The notes under the pieces were generated by a model. The model did no database searches. It was not told the origin of the DNA and saw only the letters and a list, made by a program, of their open reading frames with translations. From the NCBI GenBank assembly GCA_950022655.1, contig OX465581.1, positions 109,971,125-110,035,124 of the forward strand: a stretch of DNA of 64,000 bases, read 5' to 3'. The DNA comes from Alentia gelatinosa (taxonomy: Eukaryota; Annelida; Polychaeta; Phyllodocida; Polynoidae). Position 1 is the stretch's first letter. Each line of letters starts with the position of its first letter. A program made the position numbers and the translations under genes. Positions 56,851-64,000 of the stretch are shown here, one piece after another.

Positions 56851-57632
56851 AGTGCGCCCCTTTCTGTTAGAAACATGAAGCTTCGAAAATCTTACTGATA
56901 CATGTTGTGTCACTTCCAGTTATCCTTCCAAATACTTAATAAAATGCAACCATTAGTACCTTGATATCCGTTATCCATGAAGCGGCTTTGGTTAAACGTA
57001 GGGAGAGCACGCAGCATGCCCCTCCCCTCCCTTAGTTGTGCAAAGGGCGTTGTATTATAAATAAGATCGCGATATCCAATTAAACAGAGACCTTAGGAGT
57101 GTTGTGCCACAGGACATTGAATATCGAGGCCTCTATAGTCGCGCCTTACTTCCGTAGATCGCATGGCGTCGGGTTTTATTTGGACGTGTACAAATTGAAA
57201 TAACATGACAGGCCACTATCTTAATCGTTCAAGTTTCCTGATCTCGGACATGATTATAATCAAATCATATGAAATTTAATCATTCTGAATGCTGAGTATC
57301 ACAGGTTTCCTAGCAATTAATCTCTACTTTCGATCGTATGAACAAGAGGATGTAGTATCGCATTCAAACTAGTTTTTGCTCACACCATTTGCAGTATTCG
57401 AAGTCATTATATACAATAGGATTTTATCCAAACAGCAACGGAGATGCTGCTCATAACCATGATTTCGATGGACCCTATGTGTTGTGAGTTGATCGATATA
57501 AGCCTGTCTCTTGGTTGCCTCGATTACGTAAGCTCTGATGTTGGCTGCAGAATAATGAGGGAGAAATACATGAGTTACTACTCAGCGCCCCTAGTATTGA
57601 TCAATTAAGGCCATCGATCTGTGAAATACTAT
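56851..57632. other. Non-coding
   Basis: Nothing recognised. Confidence 0.4.
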
Positions 57633-57868
57633 GCAGTAATAATAATGTTCGTGCCCGCTGTGCCTGCGACTTTGTATGTCATTAAAATGGCATTTTTCAC
57701 CAATTAAAGGTATATAATAATAAGCAAACGTCCTCACTGTAGACGAAATGGTTCTCGTTCTCGGTCAGTCTCCGTTTTCATACTGCCTTCCGCCTGTGGC
57801 GTCAGGCAGTATGAAATCGACGACTGACCTCGAACAGGAACCGTTGCGTCTACAGTAAGGACGTTTCC
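57633..57868. mobile_element. Hairpin element (TATATAATAATA-flanked), copy 2
   Basis: The 27-nt left flank is identical to 34075-34101, then GGTATATAATAATA, as before the 38.9-kb hairpin. The hairpin 57724-57868 has arms of about 64 nt (AACGTCCTCACTGTAGACG pairs with CGTCTACAGTAAGGACGTT). Tip: CATACTGCCT-TC-CGCC-TGT-GGCG-TC-AGGCAGTATG, again TC/TC. Confidence 0.78.
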
Positions 57869-58975
57869 TAATATTACTGAGGCGATATGCAACTTTCGAA
57901 CTAGAATACCACAGAATACGATGTATTCGCTGTAGTTCCTCTGAAATAATCTGAATGGGCATTATAAATAGGATGGACCATGGTGTCGAGCAGTGGTGGC
58001 TCTATTCTTTAGGAGATGGGACTGCAGATATCACCTTGGTGGTGGAGTTGTATGGTTGAAACTCTTTTTTTTAATCCGTTTTATTTTACTCTGACATATA
58101 CATAAGCCGGTAGGACTGGTATTTTATCACAGTCAGCATAGATTAATTTGAGACAATTCATTATACAACAGTGTAGAATAATAGTAACGGATATATATAG
58201 CTGAATTTATGTACAACTGTGCATTGAAGTTCCACAGGTTTGTCCAAATTACGTAACCCGTCCTGTATTTAAGGAGGGTTCCTGGTCAGAGAAAGGGACC
58301 CCTCCTACTGAAGCCTTGCTCTGGAGAAGGGTTAGCCTGGGTGGTGCACTAGTACGGACTACATTACTGCCTCGGTGGTTGAGAATCCACATCAACTCCA
58401 GTTGACTGGGCCACCTCCCCAGATCGTTACCTGATGCACCCGTAAAAGTGTAGTCAGGGATCACATATTCTTATATCGTTATCACATGGGATGACTTCCG
58501 GCTTTCACCTTGTTTGTCCAATGTGATAAGGGTGTTGATGATGCTTTTTATTGAAATTACTGATTTTTTTGCAATTCTTTATTACATTCCATCAGTAGTG
58601 CATCATTTTTTATCTGTAGACCAGATATTGTTTAACTCCAAATTAATCGTTAGAACCTATCAAATGTTCTGACGACCACTGATGGACTTCATTTTCTTCC
58701 ATACTAATATATTTTTTTCTGTAAAGATAATTATTGATAGTTTAATCAATACATTCAAGAAAATATTACCAGGCAGAGCATAAAAAATGGACAAATCTCA
58801 ATACCTTCTATCTCACTAGATATTCGGTACCAAGGTCATCCCCCACCATCACTATCATAGCTGCTTACCTGAGCCCATCATCGGTTCTATGTACACGACA
58901 GACAGGAACTGACGTCAACCCCCTGGCGGTGTCACGGGAACAAGAGCTGTAGTACTTAGTAGAAGCTGAACAGGA
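57869..58975. other. Non-coding
   Basis: 58250-58262 (AATTACGTAACCCG) repeats a string at 11507. Nothing else recognised. Confidence 0.35.
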
Positions 58976-59529
58976 GTTAGTAGCGTTAGTGTTTATCTCA
59001 CGATGGGCAGGTCGCGAATTACTACGCAAGGCGTTAGCCGAGCGTAGTGAGAAGCAGACCTGACCGGAGGGTGATAAACACTGACACTACTGACTAGAGT
59101 TCAGTTTAGCATTTATCCTACCCCATCTCAAATAATTCATTTCTTACCCGCTTGCAATAATATGGAGAAACCAAACAAGAGTTAGTCGACTAACTCGAGT
59201 TTAGTTTACAATTTATCCTACCCTGCCCGTCTAAATTACTTCTACATTAACAAATGACATCAATTGTCAAGTGTATCCCACTAGAGTGATATTTTTCATT
59301 TTTCTGAACTCCAGACTGAATACAGTGACCCAATGTTAAGCCTATGGAGTTTTTTATTAGGGGTAGGATAAATAACTTTACTGCACGCTTGCCAGAATTC
59401 AGTCGGCCAATGTTAAGCCTATGGAGTTTTTTATTAGGGGTAGGATAAATAACTTTACTGCACGCTCGCCAGAATTCAGTCGGCCAATGTTAAGCCTACG
59501 GAGTTTTTTTTTATTAGGGGTAGGATAAA
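58976..59529 (-). mobile_element. Box-hairpin element, CCTACCCC subtype, with rearranged ends
   Basis: Hairpin 58976-59110: CTGAACAGGAGTTAG to CTAGAGTTCAG. Tip 59021-59048: ACTACGC-AA-GGC-GTTA-GCC-GA-GCGTAGT. Box opens at TTTATCCTACCCC (59112) and again 100 bp later (59212). It closes with GGGGTAGGATAAA three times (from 59360, 59437 and 59517). Confidence 0.75.
59330..59529. repeat. Tandem triplication of a box end, 77-80-bp period
   Basis: The unit is AATGTTAAGCCTATGGAG, T6ATTA, GGGGTAGGATAAA, TAACTTTACTGCACGC, CAGAATTCAGTCGGCC. GGGG starts at 59360, 59437 and 59517; the last gap has three extra T. Copies are nearly identical, so amplification is recent. Confidence 0.92.
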
Positions 59530-61379
59530 ATATACATAGGTCATTAGGTTGTGTCTCCTGTGGCTTCAATGGCCGTAAGAGACCCCAGGAACGCCATTCT
59601 TTGTATCGTAATCTATAATCTACATTGATTCAAAATCAACCACATACGATTCTATAGAGCTGTATACGAGCTATAATCTAATCTAGAAATTCACATCGCC
59701 CTTGATATACAGGATAAAATATGTCTTGAGGAATGCAAATCCAACGTCATAATGAAATACATGTATGATTATCCAGAATTAAGTAGTAGTTAGGGTCAGT
59801 GTAAGATTTGTTGGGGTGTTTCGTGAGAATTCTGTAAACTATACATTCTCGGAAAGCTTAAAACCCTTAGATTTCAAAAATTGATGTAGCGGCCATCTTG
59901 AATGTTTCCAAGATGACTTGCATTTTTCGTTATATATTTACTAAAACCACATGAAATCAAATCATATGTCTCAAAACCATGGTAACTACTCAGTCATTAG
60001 CAATTTGTCATATGCCGGCCATTTTGGATGTTATGGGTGTAGAATTGGGTGGAGCACTCGGGAATATGGTTTGACCATTTTCTGTAAGAATAGAATGTTA
60101 GCCTCACTTTTCTAGTTGCAATACAAGAACTGAACATTAGTTTTGAGAGTGTCACAAGAACGGTGAAATATATATGGAGAAGATATGATCAACGAGGCAA
60201 AGACAGCGCTTCTATCACAATCATGCTGCGTATACGTGAAGACACGATTCAGGCTGTAGTGAACTTATATATGTGAAGTACTAGTCATTCACTATGTTCT
60301 CTGAATGTTTGAAGAAAATGGCATGGGTTTATTATGTAAAACCTTTTAGTTTGTATGTGCATGTACATTGTTTCATGATATTTTGATAATACATGTATTG
60401 ATCTATAAATAAAAAAACTATTTCCGTGACACACACTTTTTATATTAACATTATGGTCTACAAAGCTAGGAGATCATCATATTCAATATCCAGGACATTG
60501 ACATGGGATATCATTTTCAAAGTGAATTGTCCAATGTACCCTTAAGCGCTCTCCACAATCTTCTATATGCAGTGGAAATATGAATCCACAAATTAGCTAG
60601 TATGATTGTAAAGGCTCCTATGGTGATAAGGCCACATTTTTATTGCCATATGCTAGAATATCTCCTTCAATCTTACCACAACCGGTTCACGTAATCGCGT
60701 GGAGGTTGACTTTTACTAGAGAGATCGATGAACCTCGGAGTTGAAATAGGAGTTGTTACAATATGACATCTTCATTTCTGAATATATAAATGTATAGGTT
60801 TTTTTCTGTATGATACTCGGACTTGACGAACTGGGAACAGGGTTGGGTGTACAACCTATAGCCGCCTTTTAGCATTATTGACCAAAATGATGAAAAGCCA
60901 TTCAGAGTCGGACCCAGCTAGGCTTTGCACGGAAATTACTTTCTCCTTACAGCAGGCTGGCCAGAATAGTAGTCGCTTCAAGAAAACTATGGAGATGTAG
61001 ACAAAAGACAGATAGCGTCATTTCCAATATAGACGGCCTCAGTGAACAAATAAAAACCCAGGGATTGGTTCAGAAATCGAAGTTGCCCCTTCTGGATGCT
61101 AAATTTGTGGTCGCAATTGTAAACACATCAACATAATTCGAGAGCTCTCCGTTGAATAGGACACCACTGTAACTGTGTAAAGGGGAACGAGCAGGCATTG
61201 GGCTGCTCCCATGGCAAGGCGGTCAGTGTGAAAGGCGGCCTCGTGTTAGCACACATCCATCAAGTAAAGACTCGCTGTATTTGGTTTTATCGTAGAAGCC
61301 TCCGGCCCGAGGCCTCCAGGATTCATCTCACTTTCAGTGGTGCCCTCATAAATACTATCGCTGCCAGCCGGCAGCTGTA
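59530..61379. other. Non-coding
   Basis: GCGGCCATCTTGAATG (59890) and GCCGGCCATTTTGGATG (60014) are two similar phrases 124 bp apart. No gene recognised. Confidence 0.35.
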
Positions 61380-62235
61380 GGTTGTGACATGTGAGCTCTG
61401 GGCTGTGAGCTATTGGATGTTAGCGATAGCTCGTGAAATGTGAAGTGTGGACTGTGAGCTGTGATGTGTGGACTGTGAGCTGTGAAGTGTGGACTGTGAG
61501 CTGTGAAGTGTGGACTGTGGGCTGTGATGTGTGGACTGGGCTGTGAAGTGTGGCCTGTGGGCTGTGCCGTGTGGACTGTGGACTGTGATGTGTGGACTGT
61601 GAGCTGTGAAGTGTGGCCTGTGGGCTGTGAAGTGTGGACTGTGGGCTGTGAAGTGTGGTCTGTGGGCTGCAAAGTGTGGACTGTGTGTTGAGATGTGTGG
61701 GCTGTGGGCTGCAAAGTGTGGCCTGTGGGCTGCGAAGTGTTACTGTGGGCTGTGAAGTGTTGACTGTGAGCTGTGAAGTGTGGCCTGTGGGCTGTGAAGT
61801 GTGGACTGTGGGCTGTGAAGTGTGGACTGTGGGCTGCAAAGTGTGACCTGCAGGCTGTGAAGTGTGGACTGTGGGCTGCAAAGTGTGGCCTGTGGGCTGC
61901 GAAGTGTTACTGTGGGCTGTGAAGTGTTGACTGTGAGCTGTGAAGTGTGGCCTGTGGGCTGTGAAGTGTGGACTGTGGGCTGTGAAGTGTGGACTGTGGG
62001 CTGCAAAGTGTGACCTGCAGGCTGTGAAGTGTGGACTGTGGGCTGCAAAGTGTGGCCTGCAGGCTGTGACGTGTGGGCTGTGAAGTGTGGCCTGTGGGCT
62101 GTGAAGTGTGGACTGTGGGCTGTGAAGTGTGGACTGTGGGCTGCAAAGTGTGGCCTGCAGGCTGTGAAGTGTGGACTGTGGGCTGTGATGTATGGACTGT
62201 GGGCTGTGAAGGGTGGAATGGGCTGTGAAGTAATG
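61380..62235. repeat. 21-bp minisatellite with 167-bp higher-order repeat
   Basis: The unit is close to GTGGACTGTGGGCTGTGAAGT, with about 40 copies. From 61710 to about 62045 a block of eight units (167 bp because one unit is short) is repeated twice almost exactly, and part of it again afterwards. The strand shown is G/T-rich with very little C. Long frames on both strands are a consequence of the 21-bp period. Not interpreted as genes. Confidence 0.95.
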
Positions 62236-62405
62236 ATATCAAACTGTCTGCTATCGCCTGTGATCTGAGCTGCAGGCCTTGGAGTATGTCTTGTGAACTA
62301 GTTACTGTTTGGTATTAGCTGTGACTGTTTCCTATTTGCTACGGTGAGTATGAGATGTTAGGTATAAGTCTGGGCTATAATGCTGGTAGCTGTGGTTTGT
62401 TGCAG

Positions 62406-62660
62406 TTTGTATCACTCCTAGTACAAGTTTAGCCATAGAAATTACATTAAAAAATAATACTATGCCATTGTCGTGGCATAGTGAATACGAGATGACGTAT
62501 GCAATTGACCAATCAGCGGCCAGGATTTCAGAGAGAAGACAAGACAGGATAAGAGATTCAAACATCCCTAACAGTGAAAGGGGTGAGATAAATCAAAAAC
62601 CACACTCAAATCGTAAAGTAAACAATACTCCATGAGTTTGGATGCTCCGCAGATCTAGAA
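62406..62660 (+). mobile_element. Box-hairpin element, mosaic, hairpin truncated
   Basis: The left side resembles the CCTACCCC subtype (GCCATAGAAATTACATT, ACTATGCCA/TGGCATAGT palindrome, TTGACCAATCAGCGG as at 9588). The right end is GGGGTGAGATAAA of the CTCACCCC subtype (62580-62592). About 65 bp of one arm (CCATGAGTTTGGATGC as at 13228) follow, then homology ends. Confidence 0.6.
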
Positions 62661-63145
62661 TATGAACTGTGGTGATATGCATATTAATCCCCTTCTACAG
62701 CATATGACGTATGGGCTGCATGCTGTTGGCTTCATCTTACTATTATATATCTGTTCGTGAATGTCTCACGTTTACTGGCCAGCTGTACGGATTTCATTCT
62801 GCACACTGTGTGAATGAACTCCAGGCGAATATTTCTGACACAAGACAACATGTAACATATTCCATTCAGCCACACTATGTCTCCATATATTATTAGCTGT
62901 GGGTTCCTTATAAGCTCCCCGCTGTGGTTTCCTAAGCTACAAGCTGTTAACCTACAGCCTGTGACCTTCAACCTTGTCAATGATTGTCCTTCTCGCAGCT
63001 TTAAAGCTTAGCATGCTGGTTCAAAGTGTCACCATCTTTATGCGGAGAGGGGGGATGGTTCTTTACCGAATATCTGAACAGAACATACAGCTTTACGAGA
63101 ATTAAGCAACGATAGTGTCCAGATAAAACCATACATGATACATTA
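62661..63145. other. Non-coding
   Basis: Short frames only. Loose GCTGTGG/AAGCTGTTA phrases may be decayed minisatellite. Confidence 0.35.
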
Positions 63146-63450
63146 TTTATCTCACCCCTGGTATTTTCTCTCCATAGACTTGATATTGGGAACTAGTATC
63201 CAACTCCCATGAGATATTTATGAAACATATCCAATGGGGGATTATATCTCAAATGTTTGCCAATTAGTCAATTTGGGGGGGGGGGGGGATGACATAAATT
63301 CAGAAACCCATTCAACTTTGTGGTCAGAACTTGATCCCATCTCGTTTGAATCGCTATACATAATTCACGCGGCTTCGACTTGTGAATTACCTCGCAATTC
63401 AAACTCGATGTGATACAAGTTCTGACCCTAAACTCTCCTAGATTTCCTCT
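63146..63450 (+). mobile_element. Box-hairpin element, CTCACCCC subtype
   Basis: Box 63146-63298: TTTATCTCACCCCTGG, TCCATAGACTTGATATTGGG, a G14 run in place of GGGG, then ATGACATAAATTCAGAAA. The hairpin (63299-63450) pairs GGTCAGAACTTG with CAAGTTCTGACC. Tip 63362-63388: AATTCAC-GC-GGC-TTC-GAC-TT-GTGAATT. The outer stem is perfect but the internal loop has drifted, the only copy where it is clearly lost. Confidence 0.78.
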
Positions 63451-64000
63451 ACACTATGTTTTGTTCGAGTCTTTGTTTGCTGAGATTTGATAACGTGGCG
63501 GGTCAGGGTCGTATCAATATGTATGAGAGACGCGGCAGGCCTTTGACCCTCTATCTGTTTACGTGTTCCCGAATCGCGCCTCAGCAATCTCCACCATAGG
63601 TCACTGAGCAGCTCTCAGCAGCTCTGAACAGTCTTCCTGACGTGACCCTCATGTACTAGAGGTCGAGCAGCTTGTCTCCAGGGTGTCTCTGGACATGTCG
63701 CCTGGAGGCGCCAAGTATAAGGCCGTGTCGCAGGCGCTGGCGTGGTAGGGAAGGTGGAGACCTTCGTGACATTCTATACAGAATGGTCAGTATTGATCGG
63801 GTGCCTAGGAGTGCCTGCTGGGGATGCAGAGGTCGTCTATGGATCAGAGCATCGCTCATCGAGCTAGCTCCTCACACATACCCCTTTAGGGTTCGGCCTG
63901 CTTTGTCATTGAATAGCTTCAGAACTGGCATGTTTATATAAGGACACACCGTTGAGTAACCCCGTAGAAATTATAGCTCAGGATAGCATGCATCTTTGAG
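63451..64000. other. Unassigned, GC-richer right edge
   Basis: 63590-63900 is somewhat GC-rich with an 89-codon open frame (63672-63941) rich in Arg and Trp. No domain or splice structure is recognised, so no gene is called. Confidence 0.3.

Noticed and set aside
61355..62268. Long overlapping open frames on both strands (repeated HTSQPTV and CGLWAVK peptides)
   Set aside because: They follow from the 21-bp unit, a multiple of three without stop codons; both strands being open at once argues against coding.
3116..63450. Interpreting the repeated hairpins as a CRISPR array or bacterial attachment cassette
   Set aside because: The units are dispersed, not regularly spaced, lack spacers and sit in eukaryotic DNA with LINE and DIRS relics.
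1..64000. tRNA or rRNA genes
   Set aside because: No sequence with convincing A and B boxes in a cloverleaf, and no rRNA core strings, were noticed by eye; a tRNAscan-SE run would settle it.

Overview
The window is nuclear DNA of an animal, most likely a marine invertebrate. The repeat repertoire (many short hairpin-rich non-autonomous elements, a DIRS-like relic, non-LTR relics, pogo-like and Harbinger-like MITEs, long AT microsatellites) would fit a mollusc or another lophotrochozoan, but nothing identifies the species. There is no operon structure, no rRNA or tRNA that I can see, and almost no intact coding sequence. The one persuasive host coding segment is a 197-codon open exon on the minus strand that runs off the left edge (1-591). 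It has a clean splice acceptor and two short motifs that together resemble a protein phosphatase 1 docking site. Weak first-exon or promoter candidates lie near 29.98 kb, 37.3-38.6 kb and 41.8-42.35 kb.

Most recognisable content is repetitive. From left to right: the exon; a degenerate 69-bp tandem repeat (2.0-2.5 kb); a region of MITEs (3-15 kb) including a non-LTR 3' end inserted into a MITE; a broken reverse transcriptase on the minus strand (19.4-20.3 kb); a 15-copy 38-bp minisatellite (21.7-22.3 kb); pyrimidine-rich low complexity (25.2-26 kb); a second non-LTR 3' end (28.3-28.8 kb) beside a 223-bp tandem duplication; an unrecognised gag-like frame with one stop (31.2-32.1 kb); a CRE cluster (37.3-37.5 kb); a nearly perfect 151-bp hairpin (38.9-39.0 kb); further MITEs (41-48 kb); a frameshifted DIRS/Ngaro-type RT-RNase H relic (50.7-53.0 kb); a MITE cluster (55 kb); a tandemly amplified element end (59.1-59.5 kb); and a large 21-bp minisatellite with higher-order structure (61.4-62.2 kb).

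The most interesting signal is a superfamily of about 17 short elements spread across the window, here called box-hairpin elements. Each complete copy has a 110-290 bp box bounded by short inverted ends (TTTATCTCACCCC, TTTATCCTACCCC or TTTATTACCCACC). Most boxes contain a variant of CCATAGGCTTAACATTG. The box is joined through ATAAATACAGAA or a variant to a 120-170 bp imperfect palindrome. The palindromes differ in arm sequence, yet their tips repeat one design: an outer stem, a 2x2 internal loop reading GA/GA on one strand (TC/TC on the other), a 2-4 bp GC-rich stem and a 3-4 nt loop. Stem bases change in a compensating way while the internal loop is kept, and its strand is fixed relative to the box. 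I do not recognise this family. No autonomous partner is visible here.

For box-hairpin elements, + means box then hairpin along the given strand. All boundaries were read by eye and are accurate to roughly 5-20 bp unless a target duplication is stated.
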